Shown in pieces: positions 1 to 10,047 of a DNA stretch of 64,000 nt (position 1 is its first letter; each line of letters begins with the position of its first letter). Under the pieces are notes generated by a model. The model saw only the letters and a list, made by a program, of their open reading frames with translations, ran no database searches and was not told the origin of the DNA. The DNA comes from Solimicrobium silvestre (GTDB lineage Bacteria; Pseudomonadota; Gammaproteobacteria; Burkholderiales; Burkholderiaceae_D): assembly GCF_002976435.1 (NCBI RefSeq), contig NZ_PUGF01000013.1, forward strand, positions 85,498-149,497, given 5' to 3'. A program made the translations under genes and the position numbers.

Positions 1-2
1 TA

Positions 3-974
3 GACAGCGGCCTAGAAAAACGCACTGCTGAAAAACTTGATGCGAGCGCATCGTATGATGTATTAGTCGTCGGCGGTGGCCCGGCCGGTGCTGCAGCTGC
101 TATTTATTCAGCCCGCAAAGGCATACGCACCGGCGTGGTCGGTGAGCGTTTTGGCGGTCAGGTATTAGATACGATGTCGATTGAAAATTTTATTTCAGTC
201 ACTGAAACCGAAGGGCCTAAATTTGCCGCCGCATTAGAGCAGCACGTTAAAACCTATGACGTTGACATCATCAATTTGCAGCGCGCTGAAAAACTCATTC
301 CAGCCAGCGCAGCTAATCCACTGACTGAAATCAAATTAGCCAGCGGTGCGACCTTAAAAGCAAAAACCGTGATCATCGCCACCGGCGCACGCTGGCGTGA
401 GATCAACGTGCCGGGAGAACGTGAATATCGCAACCATGGCGTCGCATATTGCCCGCACTGCGATGGCCCGTTATTTAAAGGCAAGCGCGTGGCAGTAATC
501 GGCGGCGGTAATTCCGGCGTAGAAGCCGCGATTGATTTGGCAGGTCTGGTTAGCCACGTAACGCTCTTGGAATTTGGCGCAGAATTACGCGCTGACGAAG
601 TATTACAGCGTAAATTACGTAGCTTAACTAACGTCACCGTTCATACCAGCGCACAAACCACTGAAGTAAAAGGCGACGGTAAAAAAGTAAACGGTATTGA
701 TTTTAAAGACCTAACTTCCGGCGAATTAAAACATGTCGAACTCGAGGGTGTTTTTGTGCAAATTGGCTTAGTGCCGAACACCGAATGGCTCAAGGGTACG
801 CTGGAATTATCACGGCACGGCGAAATCATTGTTGATGCACGCGGCCAAACTTCGTTACCGGGCGTGTTTGCAGCAGGCGACGTCACCACTGTACCGTTTA
901 AGCAAATTGTGATCGCGGTTGGTGAAGGTGCTAAAGCGGCATTATCAGCGTTCGATCATTTGATACGGTCTTAA
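3..974 (+). CDS. ahpF: Alkyl hydroperoxide reductase subunit F, C-terminal part (truncated by window edge)
   Basis: FAD/NADH-dependent disulfide reductase that recycles the peroxiredoxin AhpC. The frame is open from base 3, so the N-terminal thioredoxin-fold half of this roughly 520-residue protein lies upstream; 323 residues are visible. They show an FAD-binding GGGPAG motif at the start, the redox-active CPHCDGP disulfide motif, the NAD-binding GGGNSG motif and the C-terminal FAD motif around FAAGDV. The [16 protein letters not shown] block is essentially identical to the E. coli AhpF sequence as I remember it. AhpC is expected just upstream. A strong terminator follows directly. Confidence 0.96.
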   Translation, partial: DSGLEKRTAEKLDASASYDVLVVGGGPAGAAAAIYSARKGIRTGVVGERFGGQVLDTMSIENFISVTETEGPKFAAALEQHVKTYDVDIINLQRAEKLIPASAANPLTEIKLASGATLKAKTVIIATGARWREINVPGEREYRNHGVAYCPHCDGPLFKGKRVAVIGGGNSGVEAAIDLAGLVSHVTLLEFGAELRADEVLQRKLRSLTNVTVHTSAQTTEVKGDGKKVNGIDFKDLTSGELKHVELEGVFVQIGLVPNTEWLKGTLELSRHGEIIVDARGQTSLPGVFAAGDVTTVPFKQIVIAVGEGAKAALSAFDHLIRS

Positions 975-1016
975 AATGCGGTCTTAGTAGCATGTGAGCT
1001 TATTGCTCACTCAGCC

Positions 1017-1054
1017 AAAGCCCCTCTTACTTTTCATCAGTAAGAGGGGCTTTT
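1017..1054 (+). terminator. Rho-independent terminator after ahpF
   Basis: Perfect 14-bp inverted repeat (1017-1030 with 1040-1053), 9-nt loop, running into TTTT, 43 bp after the ahpF stop codon. Confidence 0.9.
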
Positions 1055-1080
1055 AGTTTATATGGCCAAGCTCCTAAAAA

Positions 1081-1098
1081 ATGCCCTATTTAGGGTAT
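1081..1098. promoter_or_regulatory. Palindromic element upstream of Pmp3-like gene
   Basis: Imperfect palindrome with arms ATGCCC and GGGTAT around a 6-nt AT spacer, ending 79 bp before the start codon at 1178. A nearly identical element lies at 16447-16464, a similar distance before the slipin gene, which suggests a shared operator or promoter feature. No protein is known to me for this motif. Confidence 0.35.
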
Positions 1099-1177
1099 AG
1101 ACAAACAATGAGTATTACCTCACACTCACCGGCGATTCTCAATAGAACGTCAACAAACTCACTAAAAGGTTCTGACT

Positions 1178-1372
1178 ATGCGCTTACTTATTTCCCTGAT
1201 ACTCCCTTGGCTCACCTTCTTCACAATCGGCCGCCCGATTGCAGGCATTATCTGCCTTCTTTTGCAAATAACCCTCATCGGCTGGATTCCTGCAACGATT
1301 TGGTCGGTGTATGCATTAAGCCAATATACGACCGATAAGAAGATTGAAAAAGCGTTAGCGCAACGGGGTTAA
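1178..1372 (+). CDS. YqaE/Pmp3-family small membrane protein
   Basis: A 64-residue inner-membrane proteolipid of the Pmp3/YqaE (UPF0057) family. Family members have two transmembrane segments and are linked to membrane potential, salt or cold stress. Visible here: hydrophobic segment 1 (about residues 2-22), the family-typical GRP-A-G turn, hydrophobic segment 2 (about 27-48) and a short charged tail. The ATG at 1178 has an AAAGGT ribosome site 8-12 bases upstream. A longer overlapping reading frame from 1081 is in another frame and has no homology signal. It is monocistronic, between two terminators. Confidence 0.85.
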   Translation: MRLLISLILPWLTFFTIGRPIAGIICLLLQITLIGWIPATIWSVYALSQYTTDKKIEKALAQRG

Positions 1373-1435
1373 TCTGTAACCGACTCATCAATCATGCGTT
1401 ACCGGGTAATTATCAATAATTAATTCAGTATCATC

Positions 1436-1478
1436 AAAAACGATTGGACTAGTGCCTTAACTAACCCAATCGTTTTTT
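1436..1478. terminator. Hairpin terminator between convergent genes
   Basis: Arms AAAAACGATTGG and CCAATCGTTTTTT (1436-1447 and 1466-1478), with an A run on one side and a T run on the other. It can therefore serve both the Pmp3-like gene and the minus-strand DJ-1/PfpI gene. Confidence 0.85.
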
Positions 1479-1503
1479 AGCAAACTATGAAATGCTTAGG
1501 GCA

Positions 1504-2400
1504 TTAACTGCATTGGTAATACTCATTCAGCACCGCAACAAACTGCTGCGCAAAAGTATGCACATCCCCCGGCCAACGTCCAGAAACATACGTCCCGTCA
1601 CGCACCACCCATGCAGCTTGTGAATTATTAAGTCGATCGCGCACCAACCCGCTGGTTTTCAGAAAGTGGTGCTGGGTACCCTTGGGTACATCCAAAAAAT
1701 CGCCCTCTTTTGCCAATGCACGTTTTATTTCTTGCTCGACACTCCAATAACCGACCGCCTCATTGCCTGATTCTAAATAAGTGCGGTAATAATTAGGGTC
1801 CCAAAAACGAGCCAGGTATTTGGTTAAATTCCACGCCGAGCTCTCCAGCTTCCAAGTAAGTGCCGTGGTCTTTTTCCCATACAGTGCCGATTTATTAGTC
1901 TTCTTGGAAATCGATCGCGCTGCCAATAAAACTCCGTGACAAATAGCGGCAATTGGTTTGTGTTGTCCTGTCGCGTCGCATGTGTCGAAAAAATCGGCGA
2001 CAAAGTTCTGCAGCCTGGCATTTTCAAGATAAGGCTTCATGCCTTGCGCATGACCGCCGGGAAGTACTAACGCATCGTAATCAGCAACAGCCAGCTCTTC
2101 AAAACGCTTGGGTTTTAAAAATCGGGCATCTGCTTCTAATTCGCGATAAGCCTCTCGACCAAAATGATCTGCCCGCAGAAACAACCCCACCAAACGAATC
2201 TTATTGAGCAAAGGGATCCAGCCCCAAGGGTCGAGGCCCTGCCCGCTAATCATCAGCGGGTCTGCATAGCCGCGCTTACCATCCACAGTAGCGAAGTCAA
2301 TTTCACAACCGGCGTCGCGCAGTATTCGCCATGTCACCGCTACTTCAGTGGGATCAAAGTCATGCTGAGGAAGTGGAATAATGATGTGGCGCTTTTCCAT
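1504..2400 (-). CDS. DJ-1/PfpI family protein (class I glutamine-amidotransferase-like)
   Basis: A 298-residue cytoplasmic protein of the DJ-1/PfpI superfamily. The nucleophile elbow AICHG places the catalytic cysteine at C154, and LVLPGGHAQGM (about 111-121) is the usual preceding loop. The C-terminal third carries the RDGTYVSGRWPGDVHTFAQQF segment typical of the YhbO/Hsp31-like branch (shown here only as family resemblance). Members act as glyoxalases, deglycases, amidases or chaperones, and the exact activity cannot be read from sequence. The start codon lies 2 bp from the end of the upstream Fsr-type transporter, so the two are probably co-transcribed. Confidence 0.85.
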   Translation of the reverse strand: MEKRHIIIPLPQHDFDPTEVAVTWRILRDAGCEIDFATVDGKRGYADPLMISGQGLDPWGWIPLLNKIRLVGLFLRADHFGREAYRELEADARFLKPKRFEELAVADYDALVLPGGHAQGMKPYLENARLQNFVADFFDTCDATGQHKPIAAICHGVLLAARSISKKTNKSALYGKKTTALTWKLESSAWNLTKYLARFWDPNYYRTYLESGNEAVGYWSVEQEIKRALAKEGDFLDVPKGTQHHFLKTSGLVRDRLNNSQAAWVVRDGTYVSGRWPGDVHTFAQQFVAVLNEYYQCS

Positions 2401-2402
2401 GT

Positions 2403-3641
2403 TCAGATCTGCATCAGTTGTCGCCGCTGTCTATCCAGGTCAGGTAAAAATGCAGCCAGTAATCCAATCAATGGCAGGAAAGAACAGACGTGATACACGT
2501 AATTAATGTCGGTCATATCAGCTAATTTGCCGAGTGCCGCCGCGCCAAGTCCGCCCATGCCGAAAGCAAAACCAAAGAACAGACCGGATACTGTGCCGAC
2601 TTTTCCGGGTACGAGTTCTTGTGCAAAAACCAAAATGGCAGAGAACGCGGACGACAAAATCAATCCAATAATTACTGTCAACACGCCAGTCCAAAACAGA
2701 TCTGCATAAGGCAGCATTAAGGTAAACGGCGCGACACCTAAAATCGACACCCAAATCACCAGCTTACGGCCAATCCGGTCACCAATTGGCCCGCCTAACA
2801 GAGAGCCGGCAGCGACTGAAAACAAAAATATGAATAAATGAATCTGCGCCGCTTGTACTGATAAGTGAAATTTACTGATCAGATAAAACGTGAAATAACT
2901 AGACATGCTCGCCATGTAAAAATATTTTGAAAAAATTAACGTCAACAAAATGCTAATTGAAAAAATAATTTTCTTACGTGGCAAAACAAGTTGCTGATGC
3001 TGGGCTTTGGCCGGTTTGTTTTTAATTTCCAAACGCTTGCGCTTGTACCAGTTACCGATCTGCAATAACACTACAATCGCTAATAAGGCGGCTAGTGAGA
3101 ACCAGGCAATACTTGATTGTCCGTGCGGAATAATAATATTGGCTGCCAGCAATGGCCCCATCGAGCTACCCGCATTACCGCCCACCTGAAAAATCGATTG
3201 CGCCAAACCGTGCTGCCCACCAGAAGCCATACGCGCAACCCGCGAAGATTCGGGATGAAAAATCGATGAGCCAGTACCCACTAAGGCCGCAGCCAATAGC
3301 ACCATGCCGTAATTAGGCGCAACGGATAAGAGTAATAAACCAACCAGCGTGCATCCCATGCCCAGTGCCAGAGAGTACGGTTTAGGGTGTTTGTCGGTAT
3401 AAATACCGACCAGCGGTTGCAAGATGGATGCAGTCAGCTGATAAGTCAGCGTGATTAAACCAATCTGCGCAAAATTAAGGTGAAAATCGCCTTTTAATAA
3501 GGGATAAATAGACAGTATCAGCGACTGAATCATGTCATTTAAGAAATGCGCAAAACTAATTGCACCTAAAACACGGAAACCGGTTTTTTCGTTGTCGTGT
3601 GCACTTTTGGTGGGGGAAAGCTGATCGATGGCAGTTTGCAT
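2403..3641 (-). CDS. MFS transporter, Fsr (fosmidomycin-resistance) type
   Basis: A 412-residue inner-membrane major facilitator with about 12 hydrophobic segments. The start (GAISFAHFLNDMIQSL), the TLTYQLTASILQPLVG segment and GTGSSIFHPESSRVA are characteristic of the Fsr subfamily, which exports fosmidomycin and some other small compounds. The second half shows GPIGDRIGRK, a canonical MFS loop motif. It is followed after 2 bp by the DJ-1/PfpI gene. Its physiological substrate is unknown. It lies 190 bp beyond the peptide-transporter gene and could be part of the same transcript or a separate unit. Confidence 0.88.
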   Translation of the reverse strand: MQTAIDQLSPTKSAHDNEKTGFRVLGAISFAHFLNDMIQSLILSIYPLLKGDFHLNFAQIGLITLTYQLTASILQPLVGIYTDKHPKPYSLALGMGCTLVGLLLLSVAPNYGMVLLAAALVGTGSSIFHPESSRVARMASGGQHGLAQSIFQVGGNAGSSMGPLLAANIIIPHGQSSIAWFSLAALLAIVVLLQIGNWYKRKRLEIKNKPAKAQHQQLVLPRKKIIFSISILLTLIFSKYFYMASMSSYFTFYLISKFHLSVQAAQIHLFIFLFSVAAGSLLGGPIGDRIGRKLVIWVSILGVAPFTLMLPYADLFWTGVLTVIIGLILSSAFSAILVFAQELVPGKVGTVSGLFFGFAFGMGGLGAAALGKLADMTDINYVYHVCSFLPLIGLLAAFLPDLDRQRRQLMQI

Positions 3642-3830
3642 AGGGATGTCTTAAAAATGAAGCAGTGAGTGTGTTTATCTACGTGATGAGATAAAGAACT
3701 GTTTCAAAATAGAAAGACATATTTTATCGTGATTCCGAAAATCAGGTTGACGACCAAGCGAAATGCGGTAGCTAGCGTGCCTGAATACAGGTTGCTAGCT
3801 ACTTATTTACGAGGGGAATTACTAAACAAA

Positions 3831-5351
3831 TTAATGCACGCCATGCATATTTTTCAACATCCATTTATTCAATAACAGCACGATTAATCCTGCTGTTATA
3901 GGAATGGTCGCAAAGATTAAAAAGAAGCTGGCCAGTGAATAAGTGGTCGAAATATAATCAATATAACTACCTAATGAACCAGCCAATTTATTGGCGATGG
4001 CGGCATTAATAAACCATACGCCAAACATCAAACCCAACAGCCGCGATGGTGCCAGTTTGCTGATGTAAGACAAACCGACGGGCGATATACACAGCTCGCC
4101 CATCGTATGTAGTAAATAAGCCAGTACCAGAAATGCCATGCTCACCGAAGCGGTGCTTGCACCACTGGGAATACCTAATGCGCCATAGGCTAATACAGCA
4201 AAACCCAATCCTAATAAAATCAAGCCGACGGCAAACTTAATCGGGCCACTCGGTTGCCAGTATTTCTCCCACAACGTCGAAAATAACGGTGCCAGAATAA
4301 CGATAAAAAAAGCGGGCAACACGCCGAACCAGGAAGCTGGAATGCTGGATTGGTCATGTGAAAAATCGCGTTGCAGCATCCAGATCAACAAACCCCAGAT
4401 TATGGTAAAACAGGCGAGTAATAACAGGCTGGAGAATAAATACCGTTTCACACTGATCATCACCAGCTTCATCAATACCCACGACAAAATCAAGGTTGGC
4501 ACGATGCTCATCAAGCTGTTAACGACTTTAAACACCATGCCGCTATTACCCGCTAAAACTCGATCGGTATACGACGCAGCGAAAATCGTCATGGAACCGC
4601 CGGCCTGTTCGTAAGCCAGCCAAAAGAAGATAGTGAAAAAAGAAAGCACGCAAATTACTTTTAAACGATCCGCCACAATGTGCGGTGTTTCGTCAGGTGG
4701 TATGAGCGTTTTGTTTTTTGTGAGTACGCCAATATTTCCAAAAATATCTTGAATAAAGTAAAACTGAAGCGCGCCCATCATCATAAAAATACCTGCCAGT
4801 GCAAAGCCATAGTTCCAGGCTATATTTTCACCAATATAGCCGCACAATAAAATACCGAAGAAAGCACCGGCATTCACACCCATATAAAACAAGGTATAGC
4901 CGCTGTCACGCAGAGCCTGATTATCTTTGCCGTATAACTGACCGACGATGGTAGAAATATTCGGTTTAAATAAGCCCGTGCCTGAAACGATCAAACCCAA
5001 CCCAATATAAAACAGCACGGGGGTATTGAACAGCATGCAGGCATGTCCTGCAGCGATGATAAAACCGCCCCACACTACCGCACGGCGACTACCAAGAACC
5101 CGATCAGCCAGATACCCACCGAGAATGGGCGTTAAATACACCAGCCCGGTGTACCAGCTATACAGTGTCAACGCTTCGGCACGATTCCAGCCCCAGCCAC
5201 CTTTGGTCGTTTCCGAAATCAGGAATAGCACCAGCAAGGCGCGCATGCCGTAGTAGGAAAATCGCTCCCACATTTCAGTGAAGAATAAAGTAAATAAACC
5301 TGCCGGGTGATCGAGGATGGTGGTTGTTGTTATTGTTGTTGCGCGCTGCAT
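3831..5351 (-). CDS. POT/PTR-family proton-coupled oligopeptide transporter
   Basis: A 506-residue inner-membrane di-/tripeptide:proton symporter (DtpA/DtpT-like). The diagnostic N-terminus FFTEMWERFSYYGMRALL carries the ExxER-type motif, followed by GGYLADRVLGSRR and FYMGVNAGAFFG, with about 12-14 membrane segments. I chose the ATG at 5351 because it is preceded by AGGAGA; a longer frame starting at 5429 would overlap the upstream peptidase gene. The S33 peptidase ends 32 bp upstream, so imported peptides can be handed to it. The neighbouring hydroxyproline genes suggest Pro/Hyp-rich peptides as cargo (inference). Confidence 0.93.
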   Translation of the reverse strand: MQRATTITTTTILDHPAGLFTLFFTEMWERFSYYGMRALLVLFLISETTKGGWGWNRAEALTLYSWYTGLVYLTPILGGYLADRVLGSRRAVVWGGFIIAAGHACMLFNTPVLFYIGLGLIVSGTGLFKPNISTIVGQLYGKDNQALRDSGYTLFYMGVNAGAFFGILLCGYIGENIAWNYGFALAGIFMMMGALQFYFIQDIFGNIGVLTKNKTLIPPDETPHIVADRLKVICVLSFFTIFFWLAYEQAGGSMTIFAASYTDRVLAGNSGMVFKVVNSLMSIVPTLILSWVLMKLVMISVKRYLFSSLLLLACFTIIWGLLIWMLQRDFSHDQSSIPASWFGVLPAFFIVILAPLFSTLWEKYWQPSGPIKFAVGLILLGLGFAVLAYGALGIPSGASTASVSMAFLVLAYLLHTMGELCISPVGLSYISKLAPSRLLGLMFGVWFINAAIANKLAGSLGSYIDYISTTYSLASFFLIFATIPITAGLIVLLLNKWMLKNMHGVH

Positions 5352-5383
5352 TATGTCTCCTGTTTTATTATTGTGGTTAGCGC

Positions 5384-6694
5384 TTAAAGAGAAGGGATAT
5401 CTCCCTCCAGCATCCCAAGCAAACGCCACATGATGTGTTCGCCGTCAGTGTGAATCCCATCGTGAGCAAATTCGCTGGTGATCCAGCGTTTGATGCCGCC
5501 CAATCGATTTGCGAAGTCGATTGAATAGTCAAAGCCGCAGCAAAGGTCGTCATAATAAACCACAGCGGCAATCGGAATGGTGTTGGCTTGTAAGCGACTG
5601 GCATCGTAGAGCGGTTCCCAATCTGATTTTTTCGCCAAAATTTCCGCTACCTCAGCTAATTGCGCACTACCGGGAAATTCATCGGCCATCCACGGATACA
5701 TATGCTCAGCGGTGAGTAACAAGGTAGTGCCGTCGAATTGATCAAACTGGGGAAATTCTTTTCGTATCCGCTGTGCAGACCAATTGGTAGCTTGCCCTGC
5801 TCCGTCGGCATAAATTGCCTCATGCAGAAGTAGAAAAAACGGATTGCTCGCAAAAGTGGCGAGTAACGGTGTAACGGCGCTAAGAAACGCATCGGTACAA
5901 ACTGGTGCCTGATCGCTCCCGTTTGGGAATGCCCGTTCCAACAAATACGCCAACGTATACGCACCTTGCGCCCGATACAGTTGCAGGCCAAGTGACTGCA
6001 AGCCTCGTACCGTCAAAATTCCACCATTGGGTAATTTTGCAGGTTGCCTGCTCAACAATTCTGCCAGCCTGGTAAATTGAATTTGAAGCGCCGGAATGCG
6101 TTCATACAAATGCAAACTTGCCCGTTCTGCCAGACGATAGGTAACGCGATACACATCATCAATCTGCCAGCCAACCGGAGGTAACGCTCCGGTTAAAATG
6201 ACTGCAGCGATACCTTCCGGCGCGTGCGATAAATAGGTAGCGGCGCAAAAACCGCCAAAACTTTGCCCGATCACCAACCACGGTTTTTCTTTAGTTAAGT
6301 GTTTGCGAAACGCCTCAGCATCGCGCACGATATTGTCTTGCCGATAGTGGCGTAACTGTTCGGCTTGCTGTTGTGGCGTGCCAATAGCCGCGATCTGTTT
6401 GGTAGAGAGTGCCGAGGAGCGTCCGGTGCCGCGCTGATCCAGCAAAAAAAGTCGGTGTCCTATCAGTATTGGAGTAAGCCAACCGGCTCGCCCCATGGGA
6501 CGCGGACTTTCAAACCCTGGGCCGCCTTGTAAAAATAAAGCCCAGGGTAATTGTGGAATGTTGGCCTGTAAACGTAACACCAGTTCGCGGCCATAAATTC
6601 GAATTTGCGGCCCGTTAGGTTGCGCATAATCAAGCGGCACAGTAAGCCAGTGATCGATACAAACAACATCGTCCATGCGGAATGAATCTGACAT
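5384..6694 (-). CDS. Alpha/beta hydrolase, proline iminopeptidase-like (S33)
   Basis: A 436-residue soluble alpha/beta hydrolase of the prolyl aminopeptidase type, which removes N-terminal proline from peptides. Visible: oxyanion-hole motif GGPG (57-60), DQRGTGRS (86-93), nucleophile elbow GQSFGG (143-148, Ser145), and a late histidine in the EFAHDGIHTDGEH stretch near residues 415-425. It has no signal peptide, so it is cytoplasmic. It sits between the AraC-type regulator (11 bp upstream) and the peptide transporter, in one operon. The family hydrolyses Pro and often hydroxyproline derivatives, which fits the divergent hydroxyproline genes. Confidence 0.88.
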   Translation of the reverse strand: MSDSFRMDDVVCIDHWLTVPLDYAQPNGPQIRIYGRELVLRLQANIPQLPWALFLQGGPGFESPRPMGRAGWLTPILIGHRLFLLDQRGTGRSSALSTKQIAAIGTPQQQAEQLRHYRQDNIVRDAEAFRKHLTKEKPWLVIGQSFGGFCAATYLSHAPEGIAAVILTGALPPVGWQIDDVYRVTYRLAERASLHLYERIPALQIQFTRLAELLSRQPAKLPNGGILTVRGLQSLGLQLYRAQGAYTLAYLLERAFPNGSDQAPVCTDAFLSAVTPLLATFASNPFFLLLHEAIYADGAGQATNWSAQRIRKEFPQFDQFDGTTLLLTAEHMYPWMADEFPGSAQLAEVAEILAKKSDWEPLYDASRLQANTIPIAAVVYYDDLCCGFDYSIDFANRLGGIKRWITSEFAHDGIHTDGEHIMWRLLGMLEGDIPSL

Positions 6695-6705
6695 ATTACA
6701 TCCTC

Positions 6706-7500
6706 TTATTCGGCAAAAAAATGAGCGCGGTACTCCACCGGCGGCATGCCGATCAAAGCTTTAAACTGGCGACTGAAGGCGCTATGGTCGGTGTAGCCGC
6801 AGGCATAGGCAATATCGGCAATGCTACGCTGATCACCTGATTCGATAATGGCGAGCGCCGCATTTAAGCGCGATTGCAATAACAATTGACGTGGGCTGAA
6901 ATGGAATACTTTCTGGAATAATCTTTCCACCCTTGCTAACGGCATTTTGGCATTTTCGGCGAGTTTGCTAATTGAAATATCCTGATGATAATTTTCACGA
7001 ATGGTGTCGGTAATGCTGGCAATCTGACGATATTCAGGATGGGTTTTATCCGGCAAACCCAGGTCTTGTGAAATACCGACCAAACCCACTACCGCGCCGG
7101 ACGTGTCACGTAACGGGATTTTATGGGTTAGACACCAACCGCGTTCACGCGTTTGATACAGATGCAGTTCCAGATGTTTTTCCAACGCGATGCCGGTAGT
7201 AATCACCATCTGATCTTGCGCATTAAAGGATTCGGCCAATGGTTTGGCAAAAACACTGTCAACCATTTTTCCGATCATTTCTTCCTTGCTACGCAAGCCG
7301 CAGCGTCGCACCAAGGTGTTATTAACAATCAAATAACGGCCTTGTTTATCTTTGACGAAAAAAACCACATCCAGCAACGCATCAAATAACGACTCTACAA
7401 AACCAAGGTCGGCAATACGAATCGACGGCTCGCACCCCAACAGACTTTGCAACATGGTTGATGAAGGACTATTTTTTGCCGCGTTTGCATGATTGATCAT
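6706..7500 (-). CDS. PAS-domain AraC-family transcriptional regulator
   Basis: A 264-residue regulator with an N-terminal PAS/PAC sensor (about 35-148, DVVFFVKDKQGRYLIVNN) and a C-terminal AraC double helix-turn-helix (about 163-262, including ISKLAENAKMPLARVERLF and SIADIAYACGYTDHSAFSR). It is the first gene of the minus-strand peptidase/transporter operon and is divergent from the hydroxyproline operon, with a 240-bp shared region. It therefore probably controls both in response to a small ligand, perhaps hydroxyproline (inference). Confidence 0.9.
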   Translation of the reverse strand: MINHANAAKNSPSSTMLQSLLGCEPSIRIADLGFVESLFDALLDVVFFVKDKQGRYLIVNNTLVRRCGLRSKEEMIGKMVDSVFAKPLAESFNAQDQMVITTGIALEKHLELHLYQTRERGWCLTHKIPLRDTSGAVVGLVGISQDLGLPDKTHPEYRQIASITDTIRENYHQDISISKLAENAKMPLARVERLFQKVFHFSPRQLLLQSRLNAALAIIESGDQRSIADIAYACGYTDHSAFSRQFKALIGMPPVEYRAHFFAE

Positions 7501-7740
7501 TGCGCCAGCCTTTGAGAAATGAAGGGTATAAAAATAAAATAGAAACTACCATAGCATTATTGGATTCGTCTTGCAGGTGAATAGTTACTTCCTCGATGAA
7601 ATCAGCACAATCAAAAATAAAACTATCCAATGCTATGCTGTTTTTAATCAACATTTTCACTAAAATCGTCAAGACTGAATTGCTTCCTAAACGTATCCTC
7701 TGTACTAACCCATCCCTATAAGATAAGCACAGGAGTTACC
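7501..7740. promoter_or_regulatory. Divergent promoter region of the hydroxyproline/peptide locus
   Basis: A 240-bp gene-free region between the AraC-type regulator and the epimerase gene. It must carry both promoters and probably the AraC-type operator. The plus-side ribosome site is AGGAG at 7731-7735, directly before the ATG at 7741. I could not pick out a clear operator repeat by eye. Confidence 0.6.
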
Positions 7741-8682
7741 ATGCAAACCATTCAAATTATTGATTCCCATACCGGCGCCGAACCAACCCGTTTAGTGTTG
7801 CAAGGCGGCCCAGAATTAGGGAAAGGAAGCATGGCGGATCGACTAAGCAATTTCAAACAAAATTTTGATGCCTTCCGGCGCGGCGTAGTGTGTGAGCCGC
7901 GTGGGTCTGACGTGATTGTCGGTGCCCTGTTATGCACTCCGTTTGACCCGAGCTGTTCGTTGGGCGTGATTTTTTTTAATAATACCGGCTACTTAGGTAT
8001 GTGCGGCCACGGCACGATAGGTTTGATTGCGTCGCTGGCATATAAAGGCATGCTGCAAATCGGAGTACACCGAATAGATACACCTGTAGGCGTTGTGCAA
8101 ACAACATTACACGAAGATGGCTCAGTTACCGTAGTCAATGTTCCGGCCTACCGTTATAAAAAAGCAGTCGAAATTAATGTCCCCGGACTAGGCGTCATGG
8201 TGGGTGATGTTGCTTGGGGCGGCAACTGGTTTTTCCTTGTGAATAATTATCCGGCACCGTTGCAGTTTAAAAATGTGGCGGAACTAACCCATCATGCGGA
8301 AAACGTTCGGATTGCCTTGGTTGCTGCCGGTGTTACTGGCGCAAATGGTGCCGAGATTGATCATATCGAATTCTTTTCCGCCAGCGACACGCCAGGCTGC
8401 GACAGCCGCAACTTTGTACTGTGCCCCGGTCTGGCTTACGACCGTTCACCGTGCGGCACGGGTACCAGCGCCAAATTAGCTTGTCTGGCAGCAGACGACA
8501 AACTCGCGGAAGGTGCGCTCTGGCATCAGGAAAGCATCGTCGGTAGTATGTTTGACGGCAGTTACCAGCGCATCGATGCAGAAAAAGTACAGCCCAGCAT
8601 ACGTGGCCGCGCTTATGTTATGGCCGAAGCGACATTGCTCATTGACCCACAAGATCCTTTCCGCTGGGGCATTGCTGCGTGA
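7741..8682 (+). CDS. lhpA: 4-hydroxyproline 2-epimerase (proline racemase family)
   Basis: A 313-residue cytoplasmic enzyme that interconverts trans-4-hydroxy-L-proline and cis-4-hydroxy-D-proline. The two active-site cysteines are C88 in GMCGHGT and C238 in RSPCGTGTS. This Cys/Cys pair separates epimerases from 3-hydroxyproline dehydratases, which have Thr in the second position. IDSHTGAEP near the N-terminus is also typical. The ribosome site AGGAG is five bases upstream of the ATG. The stop overlaps the GTG start of the next gene, so translation is coupled. Assignment to hydroxyproline rather than proline rests on the following D-amino-acid dehydrogenase genes. Confidence 0.92.
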   Translation: MQTIQIIDSHTGAEPTRLVLQGGPELGKGSMADRLSNFKQNFDAFRRGVVCEPRGSDVIVGALLCTPFDPSCSLGVIFFNNTGYLGMCGHGTIGLIASLAYKGMLQIGVHRIDTPVGVVQTTLHEDGSVTVVNVPAYRYKKAVEINVPGLGVMVGDVAWGGNWFFLVNNYPAPLQFKNVAELTHHAENVRIALVAAGVTGANGAEIDHIEFFSASDTPGCDSRNFVLCPGLAYDRSPCGTGTSAKLACLAADDKLAEGALWHQESIVGSMFDGSYQRIDAEKVQPSIRGRAYVMAEATLLIDPQDPFRWGIAA

Positions 8683-9797
8683 GCACGGATGTACTCGTAA
8701 TTGGTGCCGGCATCGTCGGTGCGGCGTGCGCCAGAGCCTTGCAGCAGCGCGGCCTGTCAGTCGCCTTAGTGGATGCTACAACACCCGGCGCAGGAGTAAC
8801 TGCGGCAGGCATGGGGCATTTAGTGGTTCTAGATCACGACGAAACTGAGCTGTGTTTATTCTCGATGCGACTGTGGCGCGAATTTAATGACGCACATCCT
8901 GAAATCGGCGAATTCAGCCGTTGCGGCACCTTATGGGTGGCAGAGAACGAAACGCAATTGCAAGAGGCGCTGCAACGTGCAGAACGCTATAGCCAACGAG
9001 GTTGGAATGCCGAATTCATCCAGGGGAAAAACATGCGTCAACTGGAACCGCAATTACGTTCCGGTTTGTGCGGCGGCGTGTTGGTAAGCAATGATGCTGT
9101 GGTATTTCCGCCCAAAGTGGCACAATTTCTAGCTATGCAATGCATGCAATTCGGCGGCAAAGTACATCTCGGACAACGCGTTGTTGCATTGACGGATGGT
9201 GCAGTCGAGTTAGCCAATGGCGTGAGTTTAACTGCCAAACATATTGTGCTGGCTACCGGCGTAGAAACAGCGCAATTACTGCCGGAGGTGCCAGTATTTG
9301 CCCGCAAAGGACATCTGGCGATTACCGATCGCTATCCCGGACTATTGCAGCACCAGATTGTGAACATGAATTACGGGCAGATTGAAAGCGGCTCAGATAA
9401 TCTTGCCGTCGCTGCTAACGTGCAGGCGCGCCCCAATGGACAATGGCTGGTCGGCTCTTGTCGGCAAGATGGGCAACTGGATACCAAACTTGATTTTTCC
9501 GTGCTATCCAAGGTACTGCTTTCAGCGATTGAACTACTTCCGTGTTTGTCCGAAATGCGTATTCTGCGCGCCTGGGCTGGCATGCGCCCCGCCACGCCGG
9601 ACGGCCATCCGCTAATTGGGCCACATCCGTTTCGCCCTGGGTTATGGCTGGCAACCGGTCATGAAGGACTGGGCATAACAACCGCTTTTGCTACGGCAGA
9701 AATACTGGCTGATCAAATAATGCGACAACCCGGCTCCTTCGATGCATCGGCGTATTTACCCAGTCGTTTTTCAATGAAGGTAGACCATGCCGCATGA
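8679..9797 (+). CDS. lhpB: FAD-dependent D-hydroxyproline dehydrogenase, catalytic (DAAO-like) subunit
   Basis: A 372-residue FAD oxidoreductase of the DAAO/HcnC type. It has the Rossmann motif [12 protein letters not shown] at residues 6-17 and the C-terminal FAD segment [18 protein letters not shown]. It starts with GTG at 8679, overlapping the epimerase stop by 4 bp. With the next two genes it forms the HcnABC-like heteromeric dehydrogenase that oxidises cis-4-hydroxy-D-proline to pyrroline-4-hydroxy-2-carboxylate. The symbol follows the LhpB/E/F naming of Pseudomonas by order and domain type; orthology was not tested. Confidence 0.88.
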   Translation: MSTDVLVIGAGIVGAACARALQQRGLSVALVDATTPGAGVTAAGMGHLVVLDHDETELCLFSMRLWREFNDAHPEIGEFSRCGTLWVAENETQLQEALQRAERYSQRGWNAEFIQGKNMRQLEPQLRSGLCGGVLVSNDAVVFPPKVAQFLAMQCMQFGGKVHLGQRVVALTDGAVELANGVSLTAKHIVLATGVETAQLLPEVPVFARKGHLAITDRYPGLLQHQIVNMNYGQIESGSDNLAVAANVQARPNGQWLVGSCRQDGQLDTKLDFSVLSKVLLSAIELLPCLSEMRILRAWAGMRPATPDGHPLIGPHPFRPGLWLATGHEGLGITTAFATAEILADQIMRQPGSFDASAYLPSRFSMKVDHAA

Positions 9798-10047
9798 TGC
9801 AACGATAACGGTCGATGGAAGAGTAATCTTAGCCGATACCCAAATGAGCGTAGCAAGTGCAATTGCCTTGACTGACCGATTATTAACGCGCCGCTCCGTC
9901 ACTGGCGAAGCCCGTTTTGCCGTGTGCGGTATGGGTGTTTGTCAGGAATGTCGGGTGACGATTAATGGCGTTCCGCATCGGTTGGCCTGCCAAACCCGCT
10001 GCCTGCCAGACATGGTGATTTTAACTGGCCGCGAGGAACAACGATGA
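9787..10047 (+). CDS. lhpE: [2Fe-2S] subunit of D-hydroxyproline dehydrogenase (HcnA-like)
   Basis: An 86-residue ferredoxin-fold subunit. Its cysteines C47, C52, C55 and C68 in CGMGVCQECRVTINGVPHRLAC-type spacing (C-x4-C-x2-C-x12-C) match small HcnA-like [2Fe-2S] proteins. It overlaps the previous gene by 11 bp and the next by 4 bp, which indicates a co-translated complex. It relays electrons between the two flavoprotein subunits or onwards to the respiratory chain. Confidence 0.88.
   Translation: MPHDATITVDGRVILADTQMSVASAIALTDRLLTRRSVTGEARFAVCGMGVCQECRVTINGVPHRLACQTRCLPDMVILTGREEQR

Noticed and set aside
254..637. Long antisense reading frame within ahpF
   Set aside because: It lies wholly inside a strongly supported gene, with composition of a reverse-frame shadow and no recognisable motif.
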